DNA from: Azorinus chamasolen
Lineage: Eukaryota > Mollusca > Bivalvia > Cardiida > Solecurtidae
NCBI GenBank assembly: GCA_963576725.1
Contig: OY755242.1
Location: 23,518,656 to 23,582,655 of the forward strand
Length of the DNA: 64,000 nucleotides
Direction: 5' to 3'
Shown: positions 1 to 9,399 of the stretch, in pieces
Numbering within the stretch: the first letter of the stretch is position 1
Layout of the letters: every line of letters begins with the position of its first letter
Translations under genes and position numbers: made by a program
Notes under the pieces: generated by a model
Seen by the model: the letters and a program-made list of their open reading frames with translations, nothing else
The model's database searches: none
Told to the model about the DNA's origin: nothing

Positions 1-192
1 CTATAAATTGGTCGCTTAAGATGGGTTTTACTGTAAACAAATTGTGTGTCATTAAACTTGACTGTCAAAGCAAACAGTGTAGACACTGATGAAATTGCTT
101 CTTCAGAAAAGTTAGATCTGGGTCTGCACTATTTGCCTAACTTTGTCTGTCCGAATTCTTATGGTTATAAGCGTTGCAGTACCCAAACAATT

Positions 193-347
193 GTCTGAAC
201 ACATTGAATGAAGTGTCTGAACACCTTGAAAGAAGTGTCTGAACACCTTAAATGAAGTGTCTGAACACACACCTTAAATGTATTGTCTGGACACCTTAAA
301 TAAAGTGTATGATCACCTTGAATGGAGTGTCTGAACATCTTGAATGC
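193..347. repeat. 24-bp tandem repeat (about 6 units)
   Basis: Units of the form AAGTGTCTGAACACCTTGAA recur about six times with small length changes (one unit carries an extra ACAC, others have GGACACC or GATCACC). Seen directly. No coding potential. The rest of bases 1-683 holds no feature I recognise. Confidence 0.8.
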
Positions 348-683
348 AGAATTTACAAAGTTGAACTGTCCGTTCTTGTTTTGTGAGAGGATTTGGAATT
401 TAAAAAAAAGTGCATACCCAGATCAGAGAGCTCCTCTTGGAATCTACCCTGTTTGCAAATGTCAACGTACTAGTTCCCCTCGTTCAAAAGGTAATTTAAA
501 AGATTATTGACTGTCACGTGACATTGACCCACTGTTTAGTATCTTAGCAATCCAATTCTAATCAGATATCATTATCTAAACATTAACCTGTTTAACCCGA
601 GAAATGCATGTATTGTCATTTGCAAGCAAGGTAGACCCAACTCAGGGTATGTACTGTTTGTCATTCCTTAACCTCTAGCTAGT

Positions 684-912
684 TTAACCCATTTGCGCCC
701 ACGATCCCATATATGGGACGTAGGCAAACAGTGTAGACTCTGATTAGACACCGCATAATGCGGCGTCTGATTAGAGTCTACACTGCTTGCTGATAGGAAA
801 TTCAATATAAAACAAAATAAATATGAAAAGTTATTACAGACATCCCTTAGATAAAAGATAGACTAATCCAATATATAATCATGGAAAAATCCACTGGGAG
901 CAAATGGGTTAA
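684..912 (+). mobile_element. Family H palindromic MITE, TTAA-flanked
   Basis: Element of about 229 bp bounded by TTAA on both sides. Terminal inverted repeats are TTAACCCATTTGCGCCCA on the left and the complement of TTAACCCATTTGCTCCCA on the right (17 of 18 match). A long hairpin occupies 725-789, with arms AAACAGTGTAGACTCTGATT and its complement around the core ACACCGCATAATGCGGCGT. It has no ORF, so it is non-autonomous. TTAA target use and CCC-starting ends fit piggyBac-type elements; this is inference because no transposase is present. A second copy lies at 51688-51908. Confidence 0.8.
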
Positions 913-1764
913 GCCTGTTATACTGAGTGGATTTTCTAGTTAAACACTGATGGGCACATTAACGATGACAAGTCCAGGTTGATAGAGTTAGCTTAGCTTC
1001 CTTACAATTGAAGAAAGAAGATGCCATTTATGATGAAGTAACTGATCAAAGTTTAAACTGTATGAAAAGATAGAGAACTAATTGCTAATTGAAAGAAGAA
1101 ATTGGACCCCCTCTCCCATCATAATAGCATCTTGCATGTATAGCTGCATAAGGACACATACACATACAGATTCATATTAACCGTTTACGCCATAGATACG
1201 TCTTTTAACATATTGACAAATAAGGTTGACCTAGATCAGACGGATCCTATAGAAGCCGCCTGATCAATGTCTGCTCTGCATACGAAATTATATAGACCTG
1301 GCCGCGAGGTTATCAAACTTTTTGCTTGAGTCTGAGATCATTCTCAAGCATCTGATTGGTCAGATACTTGAGAATGATCTGAGACTCAGACTCATACGTT
1401 TTATAACCTTGGACCCTAGTTCTACAGGTTTTGCCATTGCAAAACTTCACGTCTTCATATTTCAATATAAAAAGTAATCTAGTTAGTATATGCATGATAT
1501 TATTATTACTTACATAAATATTTATTAAGTGCGTGTAAAGGGTAAACATATCTTCTTATATGACACAGCAATAATCGCCGATGACGGAGTCTCATGATAC
1601 AGTCAGACTGTTTCCGTATATACTCAGCATGCACAGACCTGCTGCCTTCAGAGTCTAATAATAATGATTAACTGAACTTTTAGAATGAAACTATGAACAG
1701 TATTCTTTTTGGGTCATGACAGAAACAAAATCAGACCTATATTATACATTGCACCATATGAAAA

Positions 1765-1912
1765 CAGCGCAAACATTGATCAGACGACTGCTATATATAG
1801 GATCAGATTACTGCTATATATAGAATCAGACGACTGCTTTATATAAGATCAGACGACTGCTATATATAGGATCAGACGACTGCTATATATAGGATCCGTC
1901 TGATATGGGTGA
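1765..1912. repeat. 23-bp tandem array grown from a family E hairpin arm
   Basis: Four or five near-identical units of GATCAGACGACTGCTATATA-TAG lie head to tail. The array is preceded by the degraded left arm of a family E hairpin (1760-1780, AACAG..GATCAGACGACT) and followed by the matching right arm (about 1893-1920, GATCCGTCTGAT..). So the left half of a hairpin core has been amplified inside the element. The repeat is seen directly; the origin is inferred from the match to E copies at 17900 and 59090. Confidence 0.7.
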
Positions 1913-2039
1913 ACTGTGTTTTACTGTGTTTGCAATGGCTTTAAAGGTATATCGGTGGAGTAAAAAGTTAGTAATCATTCTAACTCTTCTGTCGCTATTC
2001 ACAACTTGATCAAGCTCAAGGATTTTTCTGCATGACTTT

Positions 2040-2112
2040 CACCCGGCATTAAGCAGTCACCTGCCAACAAGTATCTAAATTCGTCTCTTCTATACTTCCG
2101 GTTTAGAGGGGA
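2040..2112 (+). mobile_element. Right-end fragment of a family D element
   Basis: GGCATTAAGCAGTCACCTGCC followed by a terminal CCGGTTTAGAGGGG matches the right half of family C/D elements elsewhere in the window. The left half is not recognisable. The 57-bp minisatellite starts directly in its end. Confidence 0.5.
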
Positions 2113-3176
2113 AGTCCTGCCAGGTAATGCCCCGCCCGACCATTGTTGGTTTATTAGTCCCAGTCCCTGTCCTGCTAGGTAATGCCCCAGCACGACCATG
2201 GTTGGTTTATTAGTCCCATTCCCTATCCTGCTAGGTAGTGCCCCCGCCCGACCAAGGTTGGTTTATTAGTCCCAGTCCCTGTCCTGCTAGGTAACGCCTC
2301 GCCCGACCATGGTTGGTTTATTAGTCCCAGTCCCTGTCCTGCTAGGTAATGCCCCCGCCCGACCATGGTTGGTTTATTAGTCCCAGTCCCTGTCCTGCTA
2401 GGTAACGCCTCGCCCGACCATGGTTGGTTTATTAGTCCCAGTCCCTGTCCTGCTAGGTAATGCCCCCGCCCGACCATGGTTGGTTTATTAGTCCCAGTCC
2501 CTGTCCTGCCAGGTAATGTCCCCGCCCGACCATGGTTGGTTTATTAGTCCCATTCCCTGTCCTGCTAGGTAATGCCCCCGCCCGACCATGGTTGGTTTAT
2601 TAGTCCCAGTCCCTGTCCTGCCAGGTAATGCCCCCGCCCGACCATGGTTGGTTTATTAGTCCCAGTCCCTGTCCTGCTAGGTAACGCCTCGCCCGACCAT
2701 GGTTGGTTTATTAGTCCCAGTCCCTGTCCTGCTAGGTAACGCCTCGCCCGACCATGGTTGGTTTATTAGTCCCAGTCCCTGTCCTGCTAGGTAACGCCCC
2801 GCCCGACAATGGTTGGTTTATTAGTCCCAGTCCCTGTCCTGCTAGGTAACGCCTCGCCCGACCATGGTTGGTTTATTAGCCCCAGTCCCTGTCCTGCTAG
2901 GTAACGCCCGCCCGACCATGGTTGGTTTATTAGTCCCAGTCCCTGTCCTGCTAGGTAACGCCCCGCCCGACCATGGTTGGTTTATTAGTCCCAGTCCCTG
3001 TCCTGCTAGGTAACGCCTCGCCCGACCATGGCTGGTTTATTAGTCCCAGTCCCTGTCCTGCTAGGTAACGCCCCGCCCGACCATGGTTGGTTTATTAGTC
3101 CCAGTCCCTGTCCTGCTAGGTAACGCCCCGCCCGACCATGGTTGGTTTATTAGTCCCAGTCCCTGTCCTGCTGTAA
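2110..3176. repeat. 56-57-bp minisatellite, about 18 units
   Basis: Unit of about 56-57 bp containing CCATGGTTGGTTTATTAGTC, CCAGTCCCTGTCCTGCTAGG and TAACGCC(T/C)CGCCCGA. Units differ by single bases and by one- or two-base changes in the CGCC stretch (AATGCCCCC against AACGCCTCG). Two unit types alternate in part of the array, which suggests higher-order amplification. Minus-strand open frames with GLINQPWSG repeats are by-products of the array. Confidence 0.95.
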
Positions 3177-3546
3177 AATGATGTCTGTCTAAACCCTGCT
3201 GAAAAAGATACTTTCGCTTTAAGATTCGGAGTGTCATAGAACAGGTGGTAAATGCAGGAGAAAAGTACAGAACGTTCCTACATTTGTCCTGCATGTAGCT
3301 GCCACATGACTCTAAAACTAATTGCCTTAGAGGGATTCGTTCAAACTGTTTGGAACTTTAGATATTCTGACCGAGTGTCAATCAACTTGCATCTTAATGA
3401 GACACTTAGTTACTTTCATTCTACATCAAGTATATATTTGCTTTTAAAAAAGTCCGTAATTAAACTATACCTCACAGAAACTTCTTTCAACGCCTTTGCC
3501 AACAGAGAAGGCAAATTCACAAGACATATGGAAATGAACCACTTAA

Positions 3547-3786
3547 TTAAACCTTTCCTCCATAAGAACGCCTTTCTACGCCTCTGTAAAAATCACCTAC
3601 ATGTATTGAAACCATTGTGATAAATAGAGCATTTGCTCTTATAGGAGCAAAATTAATACTCTATTTGTCACAATGGTTTCAAACTACACAATTCTAAAAT
3701 GTTCCTTTTCTCTAGTTATTGCTCCTTTTCGGTGGATTTGTTAAAAGTGGTTTGATCTAAAAATAGCCTATGAGGGAATGGGTTAA
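3547..3786 (+). mobile_element. Family A palindromic MITE, TTAA-flanked
   Basis: Element of about 240 bp bounded by TTAA. It contains the family A hairpin (GAAACCATTGTGATAAATAG, AGCATTTGCTC and complement). In this copy the hairpin core has changed to TTATAGGAGCAAAATTAATA, so the pairing is interrupted. The right end reads ATGAGGGAATGGGTTAA. Confidence 0.8.
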
Positions 3787-3866
3787 TATATAGTAGTGTC
3801 ATAAAACAGTAGCTTGCTAAATGCAGGACGGATGTAATACAGCAGATACGACCACTATCTTTATTA

Positions 3867-4080
3867 TACAGTAAGACCTCTCTATAATGGCCACTAAATT
3901 AATCTAGTACATGTATGTTGTGTTAAAGGCAGATGGTTGCTTAAAAGCAAGGTGAAAGTAAAACAGAACGCTCCTATAGGAGCGTTCTGTTTTACTTTCA
4001 CCTTGCTTTAAGCAGCCACCTGCCCTAAAGACCAACTGATTAACACAAATTAGTGGCCGTTATAGAGATGGTTTACTGTA
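3867..4080 (+). mobile_element. Family C long-palindrome MITE, TA-flanked
   Basis: About 210 bp of nearly full-length palindrome. It starts TA-CAGTAAGACCTCTCTATA and ends in the complement, GGTTTACTG-TA. The centre is ACGCTCCTATAGGAGCGT. TA flanks plus CAGTAAAACC ends are typical of pogo/Tc1-mariner-type non-autonomous elements. There is no ORF. At least eleven further copies lie in the window. Confidence 0.9.
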
Positions 4081-4245
4081 TACGAGTATAAAACGCCCCG
4101 TCTATCTCAAACAGCAATACGGGGAGCTCGTGCATGTAAAATATACATATACAGATAGAAATTCCCAAATGTTTTCCAACAGCAATCATGCGATTGGCAT
4201 GTCCTACCTCATCGTTACAGCCTGGCCCTGGCAACACTTTTCATG

Positions 4246-4453
4246 TACAGTAAAACCCCTTTGACACGACCACAAAAACAGGTCTAATTCTGGGCATTAA
4301 ATACAGATGGGTTCTTAATGTAGGACAAAGGTTATGTAGAGAGCTCCCAAAGGAGCTTTCTACATTACGTTCATCCTGTTATTATGCAACACCCTGCTTT
4401 TAAAGACATCTATGTTTATTGATATAGTGGTCGCTTTAAATGGGGGTTTACTT
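4246..4453 (+). mobile_element. Family D palindromic MITE, TA-flanked
   Basis: Starts TA-CAGTAAAACCCCTTTGAC and ends GGGGGTTTACT. The central palindrome is TAGAGAGCTCCCAAAGGAGC with GCTTTCTA. The element is palindromic through GTTCTTAATGTAGGAC and its complement. Same class as family C, but with CCCC ends and a TGCAG-containing arm. Confidence 0.75.
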
Positions 4454-4727
4454 ATCTAAAGTGAAAGTAATTTCGCCAGACCTCCGATATGGCGCAATAA
4501 AGACCATTATGTGTGTTATTACTTTCATTGGAAGCTATGATTATTGAATCAGTACGGCCATCGATTCAGCTTGTATCAGATGTGCTGCCAATGTCTGGTT
4601 TGGGTGTCCCTCGATAAATGAATATTATAGAGATATATGAGATGTCCATTTATGGAATCGATGGCTTCTACACTGTCGATTACATATGGGGTTCGTGCAA
4701 ATATTTAACCCTGGAAATACTGAATAT

Positions 4728-4948
4728 TTAACCCATTACCTCATAGATTATTTTTAGATACAGACTCTTTGAATTAATCTACCGAAAGGGAGCATTAATT
4801 AGAGAAAAGAAGAAAATTTTAGAATTCTGTAGTTTGAACCCATTGTGATAAATAGAGCATTTGCTCATATAGGAGCAAATGCTCTATTTATCACAGTGGT
4901 TTCACAAAGCGTCTTTTACAGAGTCGTCAATATGAGGGAAAGGGTTAA
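4728..4948 (-). mobile_element. Family A palindromic MITE, TTAA-flanked
   Basis: TTAACCCATTACCTCATAG at the left and GAGGGAAAGGGTTAA at the right. The hairpin at about 4837-4901 has the core TTGCTCATATAGGAGCAA. Inverted relative to the copy at 15453. Confidence 0.85.
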
Positions 4949-5798
4949 AGTGGAATTGACCATCACTGCCTTACGATAGAGGCCACTCATCTTGAAGAGA
5001 GACAATCAGCTAGAGGATTTTGGATGACAAACAGTTAATATCCTGATCAAAGGGCTCTGATCTGGGTCTAAACTAGTTGCAGATGTGATTAAATTCGTTT
5101 ATCTCACATTTAAAGGGCTACTGATGAATACTGAAGCGTTACCAGTTTATATGCTTATATGTATTAACCTTTTTCACGGTGTAACAATATGTCTGCTCCG
5201 ACTCCGACCTAAACCCTTTCCCTGTTCTGTATTTAGGCCAAATTTCAATACCTACTGAATATTCATTAACAAAACAGTTAAAAAGAAATATGGAAGGTGG
5301 AATATTGTAGACATTTGAGAAAGTAAAATAACATATCTATTGTGAAATTGTTGGCTGAGTGATCAACAGCTTGGCAAATTGTCAAATAACTTGACAGTTT
5401 GTTTAACAATATGGATCTAGATGAGATGCCGAATAACTGATCAGGGTCCACACAGACATATTACTTTTAAGGGTGGGTCAATGTGTGCGAGACCTTGTTG
5501 AGATAATGCTGACAAAGCCATTATCATGGTTAGTAAACCTTTTAACGCTATATTTCCAAATGGACTGTTCCATAATCAAACAAGGGCAAGCCTATAGTGA
5601 ATGTTCAGGGATATGTTAATAAAGAAATGTGTAACATGACAAAACAGTGCAAACCCTGATTAAAGGAACCCTCTCATCTTGGTCTATACATTTTGCAAAC
5701 CCATTTGCCGAACTGTAAGGGTGACACTGATGCATTCCTGTATTGACAAATGCAATAAAACCCCTCTAAACCGGACTACTAGTATAGAAGTATTTAGA
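4949..5798. other. Intergenic, decayed family E-like pieces
   Basis: No coding region seen. There are degraded versions of the AAACAGTGCAGACCCTGAT / GATCAGGGTC hairpin at about 5040-5085, 5400-5470 and 5640-5700. They carry the usual flanks (CCTGTTCTGTATTTAGG, ATATTCATT) of family E, but are too decayed to give ends. Confidence 0.5.
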
Positions 5799-6005
5799 TA
5801 CAGTAAAACCTCTCTATAACGCCAACTAAATTACATCAAATATTTGTGTTAAAGGCAGGTGGCTGCTTAAAGCAAGGTGAAAGTAAAACAGAACTCTCCT
5901 ATAGGAACGTTCTGTTTTACTTTCACATTGCTTTAAGCAGCCACCTGCCCTAAGTACCAACTAATTAACACAATTTAGTGGCCGTTATAGAGAGGTTTTA
6001 CTGTA
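5799..6005 (+). mobile_element. Family C long-palindrome MITE
   Basis: TA-CAGTAAAACCTCTCTATA at the left and the complement ending ACTG-TA at the right. The centre ACTCTCCTATAGGAACGT carries two arm mismatches. The right end runs directly into a truncated family D element (6005-6163). Confidence 0.9.
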
Positions 6006-6163
6006 CGTTCAGGTGTGTGGTTACTTAATGCAGGATGAAAGCCATGCAGAAAACTCATAGAGGAGCTTTCGGCGTGACTTTCACTCTGCATCAATCTGCC
6101 ACCTGTCTACAAGACCGATATTTACACTAAACTGAACGTCCGGTTTAGAGAGGTTTTACTGTA
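6005..6163 (+). mobile_element. Left-truncated family D MITE
   Basis: Contains GTGGTTACTTAATGCAGGAT, the palindromic core AACTCATAGAGGAGCTTT and the right terminus GAGAGGTTTTACTGTA. The left terminus is shared with or replaced by the end of the preceding family C copy, so one element was probably inserted at the TA of the other. Confidence 0.65.
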
Positions 6164-6260
6164 TAATAAAATCCTCTGTACAATGACAACTATAGCGAAG
6201 TCTTATTCAAGGGTGTACCACAGGAGAACAAGAAATGCAAGACTTGTGCAGAAGCTTTCC

Positions 6261-6506
6261 TTAACCTTTAAGGCGCCAACGTTCTAATTGTCGTCTGCAT
6301 ACAATTTATTTTAAATAATTCGGTAAAATAAGGAAATGAGATAAATAAATGCAAATTTCAAAGGAATAAAGCACAGATATAAAAATAGAGTTTGAGACAA
6401 GAAGTGAAGTCCCTGATCAGACGCCGCCTTTAAAAGTCGATGTATAATCTGGGACTGCACTGTTTGTCGTGGTGCATTTTTGCGACATTGGCGGTGAAAG
6501 GTTTAA
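6261..6506 (+). mobile_element. Family G MITE, TTAA-flanked, decayed hairpin
   Basis: TTAACCTTTAAGGCGCC at the left and GGCGGTGAAAGGTTTAA at the right. It contains the family-specific ATTGTCGTCTGCAT and AAATGCAAATTTCAAAGGAA. The hairpin arms (GAAGTCCCTGATCAGACGCC and complement) are present, but the right arm has mutated, leaving ATAATCTGGGACTGCAC. Confidence 0.75.
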
Positions 6507-7133
6507 GGAGTTTTTTGGTGATTAGTAAGCGTGAGTGCTTCAGTCACCTGATTTTAGAATACAACATAGACATGTACCTTGTATTGGGGTTCTACTGTTG
6601 TAGATGGCTAGACTAGTCTACCTGTCAAACATGAACATTCTGATTAAAGTTTACATGGATATCGATCTTTATTCTGCTGTGAGCAAAGTTTTGTTGGTTG
6701 AAAATGTCATGGGTTTAGTTGTCACATATGATTTCTTTTCAACCACACTAAAATAGTTTAGATCCTGGTGATATGCCGAGTCACTCGGGGTCTCATTTTG
6801 ACCCAGACTGTTTACAGACCTAATCATCCATTTAGATCAAGACTGTTTGCAGACCTAATCACTCATTTTGGATCAAGACTGTTTGCATAGGTAATCACGT
6901 GTTTGCGCGTAACAGACGAAAGTGTCGAACCCTTTGTAATATTTCAAGGCCTTAGTAACAGAGCTGTTAGATAAAAATTCTAATATGATCTCATGGATCT
7001 CACGGAGTGAGAATGCTCACGTAAGCAAAAGCACTTAGTTGCTTTTCCTAGGTGTTGAACAACATGGTCCGTGTACGGAAACATAACCTCTGGGGTATGT
7101 CTTCCTCCACTTCGCGGTATGACTGAAATGCTG

Positions 7134-7375
7134 TTAACCCTTCGCTTGCTATTCACGTCAATATACCTACCTGTAAATAGTGAAGACCCAGATGAGACAG
7201 CTCCTGCAGGAGCTGTCTCATCAGGGTCTGCACTATTTACAAGTTGATTGTGCAACCAGTGCACTCCACAGCAGTGATTGCACAGCGAACTACCTTTACA
7301 CAGTGAAGATATATGTAAGTATACAACAGGGCATGGGGAGAAATGTATTTTAAAATTCAGCAAGAGAAGGGTTAA
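7134..7375 (+). mobile_element. Family F MITE, TTAA-flanked
   Basis: About 242 bp. TIRs are TTAACCCTTCGCTTGCT on the left and the complement of TTAACCCTTCTCTTGCT on the right. The hairpin at 7172-7241 is TGTAAATAGTGAAGACCCAG-AT, core GAGACAGCTCCTGCAGGAGC. Other complete copies are at 39805 and 54054 (inverted). Confidence 0.9.
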
Positions 7376-7569
7376 TCTTCCCCGTTGAATATTCATGTAA
7401 GTAGTAATGACACCATGGATATCTACTAACTAAAGTTTTATAATGGCATGTGTACGGAGAAATATATGGCACTGGTAGAATCTGTAGGTCAGAATTGTTG
7501 TAGATTTATAGGCAAACAGAACATCCTGGTCAGACAGCTGATAAAGAATTAAGCCATCCTATCTTGGTA

Positions 7570-7732
7570 TATAGTAAAACCTCTCTATAACGGCCACTAA
7601 ATTACGTCAAATATGTTGTGTTCAAGGCAGGAGCGTTCTGTTTTACCTTCACCTTGCTTTAAGCAGCCACCTGCCCTAATATACCAACTAATTGACACAA
7701 TTTAGTGGCCGTTATAGAGAAGTTTTACTGTA
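7570..7732 (+). mobile_element. Family C MITE that has lost one hairpin arm
   Basis: Both TA-flanked termini are intact (TAGTAAAACCTCTCTATA and GAAGTTTTACTG). The left inner arm is missing: sequence jumps from TTCAAGGCAGG straight to AGCGTTCTGTTTTACC, shortening it to about 163 bp against about 205 bp. The break lies at the centre of the palindrome, as expected for hairpin excision or replication slippage. Confidence 0.85.
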
Positions 7733-8190
7733 TATGCTAATACTGCACGATTGCTACGAGCTTCTTGTGACAACCATTGTCCACTTACCCTTGAATTAGA
7801 GTGGTTGCAACTTCTATAAATAGAAAAGTGTAGTCACGTCTCAGCACTCCAAATCGAACTATAGTTTTCAAGGTCTGTGTTCTGTATGATAACTTCCTCG
7901 TTTTTTTATGTGTAACGACTCGTGCGTAGTTCTGACGCATGCTTTTATTTGAAAAGACATATGTGTTTATTCATCTTAGTATAATACAGTTTGGATCATG
8001 ATGAGATGTTCACATGCAATGAAAGCTATAGGTAGAATTTTAAAGATTGAAATACAATGAACATGTATATAGAATTCTAGATACACGAACAGGAAATATA
8101 TGATGGAACATCACTTGAAAATGAATCATATCGCAACAGAAAACAGTTTCTATATCAAATAACTTCGCACATGTAATTAAAAGAAAATAC

Positions 8191-8496
8191 AGTAAAATCT
8201 GGATTATGACTTTCACCATGCCAACTGTCTTAACCCGTTACCTCAAAGGCTATTGAATAAATCTACCGAAAAGGAGCATTATCTAGAGAAAAGGTAAATT
8301 TTAGAATTTTGTAGTTTGAAACCATTGTGATAAATAGAGCATTTGCTCATATCCTATAGGAGCAAATGCTCTATTTATCAGAATGGTTTCACAAAGTGAC
8401 TTTTACAGAGTCGTCAAAAGTCGTAAATATGAGGGAATGTGTTAAATATCGATACTAACACGTACTTTGGTGTGAGACTACCCGAGATTTTGCTGT
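8191..8496 (+). mobile_element. Decayed family C/D element split by a family A insertion
   Basis: The left piece ACAGTAAAATCTGGATTATG..CCATGCCAACTGTC and the right piece AGATTTTGCTGTA flank a complete family A element that sits at a TTAA inside it. Inferred from the arrangement; the outer element is too decayed to reconstruct. Confidence 0.45.
8230..8445 (-). mobile_element. Family A palindromic MITE, TTAA-flanked
   Basis: TTAACCCGTTACCTCAAAGG at the left and GAGGGAATGTGTTAA at the right. The hairpin at about 8322-8391 has a slightly enlarged centre (TTGCTCATATCCTATAGGAG). Confidence 0.85.
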
Positions 8497-8736
8497 AGTT
8501 GGATTACTGAACAGCAGAGTCTCGCTAAAGCGCTCTCACGATTTATTGACATTTTATTTAAGCGTCTGTAAAAGCAGATGGTTGCTTAATGCAAGGCTCG
8601 CGTGCAAAGGTAATAAAGATACCTAGCTTTCTGTATCACCTTTGGCATGCATTAAACTACCTCTTGGTTTAGAAATCCAGAATTTAGATTTCTTTTCAGT
8701 GGTCGTATTAGTGCGAATTTACTGCAATGATGTTAT

Positions 8737-8944
8737 TACAGTAGAACCCCTCTAATGCGACCACTTAATGAATAAACATGTGTGTTTTATAAGCAGTTGG
8801 TTGCTTAATGCAGGGCAAAAGTAATGCAGAAAGCTCCTCTAGGAGCTTTCTGCCTTACTTTTGTCCTGCATTAAGCTACCACCTGCATCTAGCACCCAGA
8901 ATTATACATCTTTTAGGTGGTCGCATTAGCGGGACTTTACTGTA
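8737..8944 (+). mobile_element. Family D palindromic MITE, TA-flanked
   Basis: TA-CAGTAGAACCCCTCTAATG at the left and the complement ending GGGACTTTACTG-TA at the right. The centre is AAAGCTCCTCTAGGAGCTTT. A more decayed D-like copy lies just upstream (about 8560-8727). Confidence 0.9.
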
Positions 8945-9271
8945 TATGAATTATTATACGTCATATTATAATACGGTAAATAACGCTTTTTTATATCAAT
9001 ACATACACTAGACATGTATTATACTTACTCGATGCCTATGGTATCTTATTATTGTACTATGTTTAACTAAATTGTATTTCATGTAGTATTGTTTATCACT
9101 TTGTATTACCCTATGGCGCATAACGTTTCATATAATACACACGTCTTATAGAAATATAGTCTATAATATATGATGCAATACAAGATAATATATACTATAA
9201 ACATGTGACGAAAGCTGGAACGACACAATCGAAAACAATCTATAAAGTGCAGTGCATTTATCTGCTTTCAG
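8945..9271. other. AT-rich region upstream of the LicD-family gene
   Basis: Very AT-rich with many TATA-like strings (ATATAATACACACG, AATATATGATGC). The sequence TCTGCTTTCAG at 9261-9271 is a good splice acceptor, so an untranslated first exon probably lies upstream, in this region or further out. No specific promoter element can be supported. Confidence 0.35.
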
Positions 9272-9291
9272 GTGGAGGACAATAGCTACCA

Positions 9292-9399
9292 ATGGGGCTG
9301 TGGCGCTTTCGGTCACGTGGTGTGATGTATGCGACGTTATTTGTGCTCGGAGTCTGGCTCACGTCCATGGTAACCATAAACCTGTCTACGGTTACGAAG
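9292..9399 (+). CDS. Exon 1 of LicD/fukutin-FKRP-like gene: signal anchor
   Basis: This exon supplies the start and membrane anchor of the protein completed by the exon at 10939. The ATG at 9292 opens 36 codons beginning MGLWRFRSRG, then a hydrophobic stretch (about residues 11-29, VMYATLFVLGVWLTSMV). Basic residues before it make a type II signal anchor, as in Golgi glycosyltransferases. The exon ends AAG before GTAATT (donor at 9400), in phase 0. The next exon has an acceptor ending GAAG at 10938 and continues in phase 0 with GGG, so the join keeps the frame. The longer frame over 9252-9500 in another register is a shadow. A splice acceptor at 9270-9271 suggests the untranslated leader is also spliced. 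The family needs such an anchor, and the big exon has no in-frame ATG before residue 130 or so. Exon calls are from sequence only; no transcript was seen. Confidence 0.82.

Noticed and set aside
1999..3294. Minus-strand frames with GLINQPWSG and GTGTNKPTMVG repeats
   Set aside because: By-products of the 57-bp minisatellite; the frame changes from unit to unit.
3252..3620. 122-residue + strand frame (MQEKSTERSYICPACSCHMT..)
   Set aside because: It begins in a D-like palindrome (CTACATTTGTCCTGCATGTA) and ends in a family A element; there is no recognisable domain.
6980..7396. 138-residue minus-strand frame
   Set aside because: It lies across the whole family F element, and the same frame recurs in part at 54066-54368, another F copy. 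It is a transposon shadow.
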